Positions 16,798 through 27,536 are shown, numbered from the stretch's first letter. The stretch: DNA of 64,000 bases from Rhodoferax_B ferrireducens_A (GCF_031458075.1 NZ_JAVDXT010000001.1:1914462-1978461), one strand, 5' to 3'. Numbers and translations: made by a program. The notes: a model not told the origin generated them from the sequence alone.

Positions 16798-19700
16798 ATG
16801 GCGAATAATCCGCTTCAACCGCTCGCCGAGGCACTGAAAGCGGCCGCGCCCGGTCGCCCCCTGACGCGGGACTTCATCGCTAGCGCTCTCGGCAACGGGG
16901 TCAACGTACCAGCCGGACTCGATATCGATCTGGCGCAGGCTTTCCAGACCGGCGGCGCAGGCGGGTTGCCGATCAGCTATACGGCGGGCTCCGTCTCGCC
17001 AGTAACAGCCGTGGGATTCACGGTTACGCCGGTTTCGCTGCGGCTGATCAACGCCGCGGTTACCAACGCCGTCCTCACCTTCAGTCTGGTGAGCGGCGCC
17101 ACGCCGACGCTGCGGCTGCAGGTCGTGGCCCATCCCTCCGCTTGGTCGTGGAGCGATCTTTCGCCGTTCACGGCCGGCTGGCCTTTCCTGTGGGCTGAGT
17201 TGTTGGAGGTCGGTTTCACCTTCGACACCGCCGTCGGCGGCGCGATCCAGACGCTGGAAGCGCATCTCGTCCCGCCAAGCCAGTTCAAGGATATCGTCGC
17301 GCTGATCCAGGGCCTCGCCTTTCCCGGCAGGGGCGTCAACCTTCCGATCGCCGGCAAACTCGATTTTTCGGCGATGGATGGTGGAGCGACGCTCTATCCA
17401 ACTGGCTCCCTTACCGCACCCCTCGCTTCGACCGGCTCGCTCACTCTCTTTTCCCTTAACGTATCGAAGCCCGCCTTTACCTTGTGCTTCCCGGCCGCGG
17501 ACACCGCACCCACGTCGGAAACGCAGGCTGGCGCCCCACCGGAGCAAAGCTTTCCGAACATAGTGTTCTCGCTCGACCTGACCGTGACGGAGGCCAGCGG
17601 GGTGACGATCGGGTACACGCTGAGCGTCGCCGTCCTGCCGGACGTCAGCCAGGGGCTGCAGGCTCCCGCCGCCGACGCAAGCGACCGAATCCAATTCCTC
17701 TTTGGGCTCCAACCGAACCCCGCGGCTGGTCTCTTAAGCCCCGGCGGGATCGCCGCGCTGGTCGGTGGCCATTCCTATTTCAGCGATGTTCCCGCCCAGG
17801 TCCAGGGGTTCCTGACCAGCGTCGTATTGCGCAGCCTGATGTTGGAAGGCCTCACCAACCCTCCTTCACTGACCGGGATCACGGTTTCGATCGGCGCTAA
17901 TCCAGCGATGCTGCCCTGGACGCCGTTCACCGATCCCGACAACCAACTGGCGCCGGTATTGACGGATCTGGATCTGGTCTGGAGAGTTTCGGATCCGCTG
18001 GTGCCGAGCCCGAGCCGGAGTGCGACCTTCACCGCGTCCGGCCAGATAATGCCCACGGTCTTCCGAGGCACCTTTCACATCGAAATCGACTCCGACCTTA
18101 AGTTCGAGGCGTCCTACGACGGCCCGGCGATTCAGCTAGGCACTCTCGTCGATGCGGTGTCACTGAAACGCATCCAGCTTCCAAGTGGGCTCGCCGCCAG
18201 CCTCTCGAATATTGTCTTTCTCTATGACGGATCGAGCGGTGTCTACAGTTTCGCGGCCGATATCGATGCCAGCCTTTCCTTCCTGACCATCGATGGCCAA
18301 CCCCTGCTCGCGCTGCAGGAGGCGTCGATCTCCTTGTCCGCAACACCCAGCCATGGCACGCCGCCGCCGCCCACGCTCTACGACGCATCGTTCAGCGGTG
18401 TGGTGTCGATCGGCCCGGCCTACATGCTGACCAGCGTCAGCCACCAGACCGGTGACGGCTGGTCGCTCTCGACCAGCCTCACCCAAACCCTCCTTATCAG
18501 CGACCTTGCCGACCAGTTCCTCAGCGATGTCGGACTCGGGCCTTTCATTCCGGGTGACATGCGTCTGACGACATTCGCCCTTACCGCGAGCATTCCCGAC
18601 GACGACTCCGATGCGGAGAAAGTCTATAACGTCTCGGGCGGGTTCATCTGGAACGTCTCCATCGGCAGCATTGCCTGCAACCCGGCCGCCAACATCGTCC
18701 TTGCATTCGACGGCTCGAAGCCGTCGGCCCCGGTAGACCAGCGCTATTCGCGCAGTGTCGTTGCAATGATCGGGTTATTCAGTGCCCAAATGATCATCAG
18801 TTACGAATTCAAGAGCGGGAACACCCAGCTTTCGGTCACCTGGGAAGGCATCACCGCAACCTACAATACAACGCAGGCGGACAAGAACAGCCTCACCTTC
18901 ACCCTCACCGGCTGGAGCCTCGGCAGCCTGATCACGGCGTTGGTCAAGACGATTCCCGAGCTCGACCCCTATTTCACCCTGCCCGCGCCGTTCGACCTGC
19001 TCGATGACATTCCGCTGGACGGGCTCCGGGTCACCTTCGATCTCGGCGTCGATTCCGGCTTGATCATGGCAATCTACCCGCTCTCCAGCCCGCCGCTCGA
19101 TCTCGGTTTCGCCTCGATCAGCGGCCTGCGCCTCACCCGCTACCGCGCCAATGCGCTCAGCAAGCACCAGTTGCTGCTTCAACTGATCGGCACCTCGTTC
19201 ATCCTGCCGGCGCCGCTGATCGTCGCCTCCGCTGAGGATAGCGACGCCACCGGGGGGCCGCCCGGCGTCGCCGTCGACCAGCTGCAGACGATCAGCGTCC
19301 CCGGCCAGGGCGACAAATACTTCAAGCTGGTCCTGTTCGCGATGGGGCAGCGGGTGAAGATCGTCGGCATGGAGGACGCGCCCGACGTCACGACGATTCT
19401 CGCCAATCTCGAAAAAAATGCGGTGAGCACCGATACGCCGACCAGCCCAGTCGGCACCAGCACGTCGCCGCAGGGGACGCCTTATTACGACCGCTCGAGC
19501 GACTGGCTGATCGCAGCACGGATGTTGATCCTCGAGAGGACCATTGACCTCGGCTTCGTCTTCCACGACTCGGACCTCTACGGCCTCCACCTCAAAATGG
19601 CCGGTACCAAGGCCAAAGCACTCGCCGGGCTGGCGATCGACATCCTTTATAAAAAGGTGACCGACGAGATCGGCATGTACCAGGTCGACTGGCGCTTTCC

Positions 19701-22700
19701 CGACGCCGTGCGCAACCTCAATTTCGGGGCGGTGTCGGTGGTGCTGCCGGACATCGGCGTCCAGATCTACACCAATGGCGATTTCATGATCGACATCGGC
19801 TTCCCGTACAAGATGGACTTCACCCGGTCCTTTTCCTTCTCGGTGATCATCGCGGGGATACCGGTAACCGGCGGCGGCGGCGTCTATTTCGGCAAGTTGA
19901 GCGGCGCCACCTCGACGGTCACACCGGTCACCAAGCTCGGCACCTTTAATCCGGTAATCGCTGTCGGGATCGGCTTCCAGATCGGCCTGGGCTACAGCTT
20001 CACAGCCGGCCCGCTCAGCGCAGGATTCTCACTCACCGCCACTGCGATCATCGAAGGCGTGATCGCCGCCTGGCACCCATATGCGCTCGCTCCGCCACCA
20101 GGTCCTTTACCGCCGCCGCCGACCAGCGTCCAGCATGATTATTTTTTCAAGATCGCAGGCACGGCCGGGATCGTTGGCCTGCTGTATGGATCGGTCGACT
20201 TCGCAATCATCAAGGCGTCGCTGTCGGTCAACATCACCCTTTCAATCACCCTTACCTACGCATCGTTCCAGCCGATCGAGATCGCCGCTTATGCCTCGGT
20301 ATCGGTCAGCCTCAGCGTCAGAATCGACCTCGGCCTGTTTTCGATCACCTTCCACTTCCATTTCCAGACCCAAGCCAACGCCAGCTTCTCGATCTATGTC
20401 GACGAGGGTACCGCACCATGGGTGTGGACGAGCGGCGACCAGAAACTGCTGCAAGCCACGCGGGCGCCGATCATGCCGGAGCTTCGCGGTCGAGGCCGGG
20501 CCAAGCCGGTGGTGCGCCCTCCGGGCCTCGACATCAAGCTCATGCTCTACGCCACCGCTGCCTACACGGTAGTCGCTACCGAGGGGGAGACCGACTTTAC
20601 GCAGCAGGCTGGCGCGTTCGTGACACTGCTGATGATGGACGCGCCCTCGGCGGCCGACAACAGCGCCATGGCGAAAGTAACAACTTCGTTCGAGAAACTC
20701 TGCCGCGATATGCTGCCGTGGCTGGTCAACCAGTTCTCGATTCAAGATGCGACAGCTGTGAGTGTTGAGGAGCTGAAATGTTATCTGAACCTGCTCGCCA
20801 ACCTCGACGACCCGCCGCTCGACTTCTGTGACTGGCTGACCTTCCTCTCCTCCTTCAAAGTGAGGCTCACCGTGCTCAACGGGCCCCTCCCTGGCTCGGT
20901 ACCATTCCCGGTGTTCGACGGACTCACTGCGACGGTCCAGGTCGACGCCTCGGCAGCGACGCAGATCGACTTCTCGCAATGGGTGATGGTTACACCGGAG
21001 TATCGCAAGGGCATTTCGGCGCTGTTCACGACGCTCGGCGCGTCGCTCCAGCAGGCGGGTGCGTCCCCGCCCGCGCCGCCGCGCCCGGGCGAGCCGCTGA
21101 CCACCGAATCGATGTCGGCGATGCTGTTCGTCGACGCGATGATGCTGATCGGCCGCCAACTGCTGCAGGCGGCAATCGACGCTTTCGCGCATTACCAATA
21201 TGCGCTGGAAAACGGCAACACGATCGCGGCGATCCTCGTCTGGTGCGAGACCCACGGCACCCCGATCGACTCCGACGACGTCGTGCTGCCCAACGGCGCG
21301 AAGCCGCTCCTCGCCGGGAGCCGTTTCGTCTTGGCCGCGCCAGCGTACACGATACTCAACGGGGACACGCTGCAAAGCATCGCTGCCGGCTTCAAGTCGG
21401 ACGGCCAGATCACAGCTGCCTCGTTGATCGACGGCAATCTCAATGCACGCATCGTCGCCGCCGGCACAGTGATCCCGATCCATGACGGTTCTTACTCAAC
21501 GCCGGCAGGGATCAGTTTTATCGATCTCATGGCAAAGCTCGACCAGAGCGACTGGACAGCCCCGGTTTGGACGTCGGCACGGCTGGCGGCGGCGATCGGC
21601 AGCCAAGCCTGCCTCGTCTCCGGCGTGGCGCTCGCCCTGCCGGAGACGATCGACACCATCGCCGGGGACACGCTGGCTGGGCTAGCGGCGCGTTACGGCG
21701 TCACGGTGTCATCACTCGGAGCCAATTCCACGAATCAGGCAGCGACGTTGTTCGACACCAACCGGGTTTCGGCAATCTCGCTCACCGGCATCACCAAGGC
21801 TCCGCTCGCCCACCTTTGGGCGCAGATCGTCGCCGACGACCAGCTCGCCCAGGCCGCCGGAATGCTTTCGCGCTTCCTCGCTGCGGGCCTGCGACTGCCG
21901 GTCTCGACTCCGGTGGGCGGGCTTACCCTGTCCGCCGACTTCACTGAGCTCAACGCTGCACAGGACCGCTACGGGCTCTACCAACTGACCGGGCAGCAGT
22001 TTCCGGCGGTGCCCTCCTCTCCCGCGCCCACGGCCTATGAGCTGGTGATGTCGGCGGACGCTACGCTGCTCGCAAGAAAGTTCCTAACCTTCGACGATAC
22101 CGGCAGCAATAACAGCACGATCCCTCTGCTGACTCCCTTGCTCGATCATCTCGCCCCGTTGTTGACGTATGCACGGAGGGGTGCGTTCAATCCCGTGACG
22201 ACGTTCCGCATCCTGCCCGCCGTGGCGCGGACGCCGCAGTTGTCTGCGCTCACCGCCGGTGTCGGCTTCGTCAGTGCCAACCCGGCAGAAATCGCCGCGA
22301 TCACGCTTCAGCAGCCCGGTACCGCTCGCGCGCTGCCGATGCTGTGGATGGTGCCGGCGAGCCTGCTTGCCGAGGTGGCGGCGCGTCAAACCACATTCGA
22401 CGCGGCGGCTATGGCGTTGCCGACGCAGCTCGCTTACTTGCCGCTACTGCAGCCGGTGGCGTTAATCACCGATCCGATTTCGAAAGTACTGGTCCAGACC
22501 GGGCTGGATGGCTACGCCTGGGCCACGCGCGTCGAGTTCAGCGTCAAGCGGCTGCCACCGGCGCCGGCAGGGTCGCCGACGACCAAAACGCGCAGCTACA
22601 CCTACGAGCTGCTTGCACTCAACGCGGCTTCTGCCTCGCTGCTCGAACGACTGGTCTCGGCGCTGGCCGGTCCGATCTCTGGACAGGCGATCTCGGGCTT

Positions 22701-25700
22701 GTTCCTCGCCTATCCGCAGGGCAGCGGCGCGAGCAGGCAATTGTTGGCGCCGTCTGATTCCACTAGTCCCGCTTTCTTCACCCGCACCAACCTGTCGACA
22801 CAGCGTAATCCCGGCGAGATATCCAACGTCGCGACGGCACTGGCGGCGCGTCCGCCGGTCGGAAATGTCGCCAATCCGCCAGCGCAGGTCGTCCGACTTC
22901 TGTGGGAGCTGTCGACGGTTCGCTCGGGTGGTTATTTCCTCAGCTATGACCTGCTGCCAGAGCTGGCGTTCGATTCGACAGGCAAGGCTGATCTTTGCAT
23001 TCTCGTCACCTATCCGCGCGGCGGCGCGCTAACCCTCGACCGGTTGACCGGCTTCGTTAACGCGCTGCTGACCGACGACGCCAATGCCGGGCCGGGCATA
23101 CAGGTGGCGCTGGCGGCGAGAAGCGCGGCGGTAGCGGCGCAGCCAGCAACCGATGCTTCACTCGCCGACCTCGCCTCGCTTTACGGACTCAGTATCGGCC
23201 GCGTTGCCGAGCTCAACGCCGGCTTCCCGCTGGTGCCGGGAGTCACTCTCGCGATCGACGGAGTCACGCATCTGACTGCGGCGGCCGGCACCGCAGACTA
23301 CGTCCCGCCGAGCGACTACGTTACCGCCGCTGGCGACACCCTGCAGAGCGTCGCTGCTGGCTTCGGGCTCGACGTTGACGATCTCGCCATCGGCGCCGCG
23401 GCTGCGCCGATCTTCACGTTTCCCAGCGCGATCGATTCGGCTGCGGTGCTGATGATCGATCCGCAGGGGCTCGACGTCCATCCCAGCGATGCGTCCGGCA
23501 ACATCACCATCGAGCTGAGCCGGCCGCCGGCTCCGTATATTTCGGATATTTCCGATCCGGTCGCGTCGACGTTGGAGCAGCTCTACTCGATGCTGGCGGC
23601 AGGTGTGCAGAAAAACCAATTCTTTGGCGGAAGTGCAGGGCCGCCGGTCGGTCCGCAACATCATGACGATTCGATGAACCCCGGCACCGTCGGTCTTGCC
23701 GCTGCGCGCCGCCAAGCGCAACGCGATCCGGTGCGCCGCCGCCAAGCTCTCGCCGGCCTCCTTGGTGAACCGCTGTGCTACCGCCAGGTGCTCGGCCTCA
23801 CCAAGGTCGCTACCAGCAACACCGCCCCCGCCGGAGGCAGTGCAGGCATCCCGCCCGGAAGCGCCAACCCGTATATCGGCGTCGGCAGCCTTGCCCAGCT
23901 CGATCTCGAATGGCGAGACCTGTTTGGCAACATCCTGGTCGATCAGTTCCGGTCACCGCCACCGGGCTATTCCGGTCCGGCAACCGGGCAAATCGTTCCT
24001 TTGCTCTATCGCGACAAGCTGATCGGGCCGGCCGCCTGGCCCAATCTGTTGATCCATTATCTCTATCGCAATGACGAAAAGAGCGGCTGGCTCGACATCG
24101 CGCTGGCGCTTTCGACCACCATCTACGACGACGTCACCTTGGTGCGGCGAACGATCAACGGCGTCGCCCAGCAGATTCCCGCCGGCCAGGCGGCGGCAAT
24201 TGCCGATTACCCGGTCTATTGCCGGATCTGGTATCAGCTCAACCAGGATTACAGCGCGGCCGGCATTCCCTGGGCAAGCGGCCAGGCAGTGCAATTCACA
24301 CTGCACAACAGCCTGCTTGCCGAGCCCGATCTCGCGCTTAGCGACAGCCAGGCCCAGCCGTTTCGCCACTTCGTCGCCAAGGCGCTGGGCTATCTTGACC
24401 TGCGCCGGCAGGGTCAGTTCCCGGCAGTGCCGGCATTGCCGTTGCTGGCGATCCCGATCGATGTTGCCAGCGGCATCGCCGCCGGCAACATCCTGCCGCT
24501 GGCGCTGACCCTGACGCTCAGCCGGCCGGGACTGCTAGTCGATTCCGCCTTAGCCGGACTCGCCGGCGGCGAAACCTCGTCGGTCGACCTTTTGCCAATG
24601 CCGGACCCTCTAGATACTTCCGGCAGTGGCTATTCCAACTTCGCTAAGCTGTTCGAGGCGATGTTTGTCTCGAATACCGGTGGCTGGACGATGCGCCTCG
24701 GAACCTCTGCCGCGACAGCGGGTGCAGCCGGTATCGGCGACAAGCGAAGGCAGAGCCTATGGGCGGTGCGCTTCGCCGCCTCGCAACTGCCGGCGTCGCC
24801 CCAGGGACTCGGTTTCGTGCTCAGCGACCTGCCGCTTTATTATGCACCGCGCCCGCTCGCCCGGTCGCTGGTGAGCGCCAACATCGAACTCTATGCTAGT
24901 TATGACGGCACGTGCTATCCGCCGGCCTGCGCTACCGTCAGCCAGCACTTCACCGGGGTCGATCCCAACGTCTGGTTCCAGTCGGTGCTAGACGCGATCG
25001 ACACTGCGCTCGCCCCCGATCTCGCCGCTGCGCTTTATCTCTACGATCTGAGCACCGGCGTCGCCGATCCGCTGTCGGATGCCGGCACGCTCGGTCAGCT
25101 GCTAGCGATCAAGAAGGCGCTCGCCGAGACCATCGCTGAGACGGTCGAGGCGATCATCGAGCCGTCCCCCAAGCCGGCCCCCGTCGGCACCGCGCCAGCC
25201 GCTGGTGGCTGGCCGAAACCGGACGACGACAGCGCCATCGCCGCCGGGAACACGTTGCGCCAGGCGCTGCTTAACCAACTCGGCCCGGCGTTCAGCACGA
25301 CCGCGATCGCAGTCTTCCAGGCGAGTAAGGTGAGCGGCAACGCCGTCAAGCTGTTCGGCAAGCCGCGCGCGGCGCTGGCCGGCGGCGGGAATGCAGGCGA
25401 TAACGCGACCTTCTCCGTATCGAGCGGGCGGCTGCCGCTCGACCCAGCCCATCCGGCCCGGCTCGCCTTCCTGCTAGATTCGAAAACCCAGGTCAGCGGC
25501 GCCTCCTATCTGCCGCTGAAGTTAACCTGGGACATCACCCATGTCGAGCACAACATCCGCTCTATCCCAGGGATCGACGACTATACCGACAGCGACTGGA
25601 TCGGCTTCATACAGCCGCCGTCGGTGGCTTTGCCGGACCCGCTGCTTAGCGTACCGTTCAATAACGGCGACACGATCTACGCGCCGGTGCTGTTGCGAGC

Positions 25701-27036
25701 GTTGCCGCAACCACCGACGATGCGCGGCCAGAGCGCCACCGCCACCCATCCGATGACCAGCGTGCCGGCCGAGTTGGCGCAATGGAATTACCAAGTAGAC
25801 TTCACCTACGGCCTCGCCGCGCAGGACACGATCGCGACCGAGATCGACCTCAACGTCCCCGGCGGCACCATCAATGCGCCGGGCGGCCCTGAAGACCCGA
25901 CCGCGACCGCCCTCTATCAGGCGCTCGCGCAGTTCGTGCAGGTCTATCCGGCGGTCTCGGTGGCGATGGCCGCCGCGCTAAAAGCGGTCACCGGCACGGG
26001 CACCGTCGCCGACAAAGCGGCGGCGGTGCCCGTGCAATGGTTCCTACAGACCCTGGCCGGGGTCAAAACCGCCTATTACGATTGGGTCCACCCGCCGGAG
26101 AATCTCAGCCTGGCGACGGTAAAGCAGCCAGAGGTGCGGATCGCCTTCCAGATCAAACTGGTGCCGGACGCGCCCAACGCCAACGCCACCGTCGCGATCA
26201 ACGAGCTCAAGATCAACCACCAGTCGGCGACGTTCGATGCTGGCAGCATGACGATCACTGGGAGCGGCGTCACCCTGCCCTTGCCATTCGTCCAGCTGTT
26301 GCCCGATCAGTGGCGGCCGGTGGTGAGCGCCGGGATTGGCGCGGATAGCGTCCGCTTCAATTACCAGGGGATCCTCCCGAGCGGCGAGGGCCCGACCCCG
26401 CTGATGACCCATCAGGAAGCGGTTAAGATCCCGTCGCGCTCTATCACGATGACCGCGCTCAACATCTTCGGCTATCGCAACGGCAACGCGACCCTGTGGA
26501 TCCGGCGCAACTTGCTTCTGCTGCCCGATGCGGCGCCGCCGGCGGCAACCAACGAGGCATTCATCTTCTCGACCCCGGCGGTGCAGTTCACCAGCCCGAT
26601 CGCGGCGAGCCTGGCCTTCAACACCCCATTCTCGATCGACACACTGAAGGCGAAGGGACCGAGCTACCAGGAGTATCTCGACGCCTTCTTTACCGGACTC
26701 GGCTTCGGCACGACCGGCAAGACCGACGTCGAGGTGGCGGCGACAGTGACTTACTCCTACCACCTCAACCCAGGACAGAAACTGCCGCGCACCGTCGTTC
26801 CGGTCACGCTTCTCCTGCATACACCGGCCGCGATTTCCGCGACCACAGCGCCTTCCTTCGTGAAGCCACTCGCCGCGATGACGGACGGCTGGCGGAGCAA
26901 GGCAGTTCCAACCACGGACGGCGGCGCGACGATCGACATGGCGCTCACCATCTATCCGGCGGGTCACGGCAATCTCCAGCCGATGCTGCAGATTGAAAAA
27001 TTCACCGTCACTGCGACGATGGTGCCATTGCCTTGA
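16798..27036 (+). CDS. 3412-residue giant protein with LysM-like repeats
   Basis: This is the largest gene of the window, starting 20 bases after the EEP gene. No signal peptide is seen. Residues 1-900 read as repeated beta-rich blocks (STGSLTLFSLNVSKPAFTL, LKFEASYDG, TLTGWSLGSLITALVKTIPE). About 950-1210 is a strongly alternating amphipathic beta region, GGGGVYFGKL to FSITFHFHF, that loosely recalls DUF6603-type sequence, with a Pro-rich break near 1100. Four LysM-like motifs follow, near 1517-1562 (NGDTLQSIAAGF), 1619-1665 (AGDTLAGLAARYGVTVSSL), 2119-2157 and 2174-2215 (AGDTLQSVAAGFGLDVDDL). LysM modules bind N-acetylglucosamine polymers such as peptidoglycan or chitin. A Gln/Arg-rich segment lies near 2300-2330. 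The C-terminal third is again beta-rich and unassigned. It could be a fibre, shell or toxin-delivery scaffold, but no described system is recognised. Confidence 0.88.
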   Translation: MANNPLQPLAEALKAAAPGRPLTRDFIASALGNGVNVPAGLDIDLAQAFQTGGAGGLPISYTAGSVSPVTAVGFTVTPVSLRLINAAVTNAVLTFSLVSGATPTLRLQVVAHPSAWSWSDLSPFTAGWPFLWAELLEVGFTFDTAVGGAIQTLEAHLVPPSQFKDIVALIQGLAFPGRGVNLPIAGKLDFSAMDGGATLYPTGSLTAPLASTGSLTLFSLNVSKPAFTLCFPAADTAPTSETQAGAPPEQSFPNIVFSLDLTVTEASGVTIGYTLSVAVLPDVSQGLQAPAADASDRIQFLFGLQPNPAAGLLSPGGIAALVGGHSYFSDVPAQVQGFLTSVVLRSLMLEGLTNPPSLTGITVSIGANPAMLPWTPFTDPDNQLAPVLTDLDLVWRVSDPLVPSPSRSATFTASGQIMPTVFRGTFHIEIDSDLKFEASYDGPAIQLGTLVDAVSLKRIQLPSGLAASLSNIVFLYDGSSGVYSFAADIDASLSFLTIDGQPLLALQEASISLSATPSHGTPPPPTLYDASFSGVVSIGPAYMLTSVSHQTGDGWSLSTSLTQTLLISDLADQFLSDVGLGPFIPGDMRLTTFALTASIPDDDSDAEKVYNVSGGFIWNVSIGSIACNPAANIVLAFDGSKPSAPVDQRYSRSVVAMIGLFSAQMIISYEFKSGNTQLSVTWEGITATYNTTQADKNSLTFTLTGWSLGSLITALVKTIPELDPYFTLPAPFDLLDDIPLDGLRVTFDLGVDSGLIMAIYPLSSPPLDLGFASISGLRLTRYRANALSKHQLLLQLIGTSFILPAPLIVASAEDSDATGGPPGVAVDQLQTISVPGQGDKYFKLVLFAMGQRVKIVGMEDAPDVTTILANLEKNAVSTDTPTSPVGTSTSPQGTPYYDRSSDWLIAARMLILERTIDLGFVFHDSDLYGLHLKMAGTKAKALAGLAIDILYKKVTDEIGMYQVDWRFPDAVRNLNFGAVSVVLPDIGVQIYTNGDFMIDIGFPYKMDFTRSFSFSVIIAGIPVTGGGGVYFGKLSGATSTVTPVTKLGTFNPVIAVGIGFQIGLGYSFTAGPLSAGFSLTATAIIEGVIAAWHPYALAPPPGPLPPPPTSVQHDYFFKIAGTAGIVGLLYGSVDFAIIKASLSVNITLSITLTYASFQPIEIAAYASVSVSLSVRIDLGLFSITFHFHFQTQANASFSIYVDEGTAPWVWTSGDQKLLQATRAPIMPELRGRGRAKPVVRPPGLDIKLMLYATAAYTVVATEGETDFTQQAGAFVTLLMMDAPSAADNSAMAKVTTSFEKLCRDMLPWLVNQFSIQDATAVSVEELKCYLNLLANLDDPPLDFCDWLTFLSSFKVRLTVLNGPLPGSVPFPVFDGLTATVQVDASAATQIDFSQWVMVTPEYRKGISALFTTLGASLQQAGASPPAPPRPGEPLTTESMSAMLFVDAMMLIGRQLLQAAIDAFAHYQYALENGNTIAAILVWCETHGTPIDSDDVVLPNGAKPLLAGSRFVLAAPAYTILNGDTLQSIAAGFKSDGQITAASLIDGNLNARIVAAGTVIPIHDGSYSTPAGISFIDLMAKLDQSDWTAPVWTSARLAAAIGSQACLVSGVALALPETIDTIAGDTLAGLAARYGVTVSSLGANSTNQAATLFDTNRVSAISLTGITKAPLAHLWAQIVADDQLAQAAGMLSRFLAAGLRLPVSTPVGGLTLSADFTELNAAQDRYGLYQLTGQQFPAVPSSPAPTAYELVMSADATLLARKFLTFDDTGSNNSTIPLLTPLLDHLAPLLTYARRGAFNPVTTFRILPAVARTPQLSALTAGVGFVSANPAEIAAITLQQPGTARALPMLWMVPASLLAEVAARQTTFDAAAMALPTQLAYLPLLQPVALITDPISKVLVQTGLDGYAWATRVEFSVKRLPPAPAGSPTTKTRSYTYELLALNAASASLLERLVSALAGPISGQAISGLFLAYPQGSGASRQLLAPSDSTSPAFFTRTNLSTQRNPGEISNVATALAARPPVGNVANPPAQVVRLLWELSTVRSGGYFLSYDLLPELAFDSTGKADLCILVTYPRGGALTLDRLTGFVNALLTDDANAGPGIQVALAARSAAVAAQPATDASLADLASLYGLSIGRVAELNAGFPLVPGVTLAIDGVTHLTAAAGTADYVPPSDYVTAAGDTLQSVAAGFGLDVDDLAIGAAAAPIFTFPSAIDSAAVLMIDPQGLDVHPSDASGNITIELSRPPAPYISDISDPVASTLEQLYSMLAAGVQKNQFFGGSAGPPVGPQHHDDSMNPGTVGLAAARRQAQRDPVRRRQALAGLLGEPLCYRQVLGLTKVATSNTAPAGGSAGIPPGSANPYIGVGSLAQLDLEWRDLFGNILVDQFRSPPPGYSGPATGQIVPLLYRDKLIGPAAWPNLLIHYLYRNDEKSGWLDIALALSTTIYDDVTLVRRTINGVAQQIPAGQAAAIADYPVYCRIWYQLNQDYSAAGIPWASGQAVQFTLHNSLLAEPDLALSDSQAQPFRHFVAKALGYLDLRRQGQFPAVPALPLLAIPIDVASGIAAGNILPLALTLTLSRPGLLVDSALAGLAGGETSSVDLLPMPDPLDTSGSGYSNFAKLFEAMFVSNTGGWTMRLGTSAATAGAAGIGDKRRQSLWAVRFAASQLPASPQGLGFVLSDLPLYYAPRPLARSLVSANIELYASYDGTCYPPACATVSQHFTGVDPNVWFQSVLDAIDTALAPDLAAALYLYDLSTGVADPLSDAGTLGQLLAIKKALAETIAETVEAIIEPSPKPAPVGTAPAAGGWPKPDDDSAIAAGNTLRQALLNQLGPAFSTTAIAVFQASKVSGNAVKLFGKPRAALAGGGNAGDNATFSVSSGRLPLDPAHPARLAFLLDSKTQVSGASYLPLKLTWDITHVEHNIRSIPGIDDYTDSDWIGFIQPPSVALPDPLLSVPFNNGDTIYAPVLLRALPQPPTMRGQSATATHPMTSVPAELAQWNYQVDFTYGLAAQDTIATEIDLNVPGGTINAPGGPEDPTATALYQALAQFVQVYPAVSVAMAAALKAVTGTGTVADKAAAVPVQWFLQTLAGVKTAYYDWVHPPENLSLATVKQPEVRIAFQIKLVPDAPNANATVAINELKINHQSATFDAGSMTITGSGVTLPLPFVQLLPDQWRPVVSAGIGADSVRFNYQGILPSGEGPTPLMTHQEAVKIPSRSITMTALNIFGYRNGNATLWIRRNLLLLPDAAPPAATNEAFIFSTPAVQFTSPIAASLAFNTPFSIDTLKAKGPSYQEYLDAFFTGLGFGTTGKTDVEVAATVTYSYHLNPGQKLPRTVVPVTLLLHTPAAISATTAPSFVKPLAAMTDGWRSKAVPTTDGGATIDMALTIYPAGHGNLQPMLQIEKFTVTATMVPLP

Positions 27037-27536
27037 GTAACTTTTGAAGGGGACCCACGGCTGGGGAAATTCACTTTGGGCATGCGTTGAGTGGTGTTGC
27101 AGGGCGCGGCATCTACGACAACATGAAGACAGGGGGTGGGCAAGGTCAAGAAGGGCAAGGGGCATATCTTCAACCCGCGCTTCTCGGCTATGTGCAGCCA
27201 CTACCTACTTGACCCGGGCTTCTGCAACGTGGCATCGGGCTGGGAAAAAGGTGCGGTGGATCAGTCCCCTCGAATATCGAGCAAGCCTTGGACTTACGGC
27301 ACGACCCAGTCAAAGAATTCCGCCGCGCCCCCTGGTGGTCAGAATTGGATTGGCTTCAATAACTATGATCCTCTTGGAAACCCATGGTGATTGCCGTCCA
27401 GATTTCGTGCGGACCAGATTACCTGGCAGATCGAGAATGGGATAGGTGAGCCTGTACAGGGAGCAACTACGCCAAAAGTTTGGATGTCGAATCCCAGTGG
27501 CGCATCGGCTGGCCCCTGGATCTGCGGAAGACGTGA
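27037..27536. other. Post-operon region with one doubtful small frame
   Basis: No terminator is obvious after the giant gene. A GTG-started frame at 27136-27390 would encode 84 residues (KGHIFNPRFSAMCSHYLLD, then QNWIGFNNYDPLGNPW). It has a G-rich stretch before it but no recognisable family and no supporting context, so I do not call it a gene. Confidence 0.35.

Noticed and set aside
16798..27036. Tc toxin, RTX toxin or Rhs-type giant
   Set aside because: No RHS/YD repeats, no GGXGXD nonapeptides and no toxin-complex domain pattern were seen.
26044..27201. Long minus-strand frames opposite the giant genes
   Set aside because: They are shadows caused by high third-position GC; none has recognisable domains, and the plus-strand genes are continuous.
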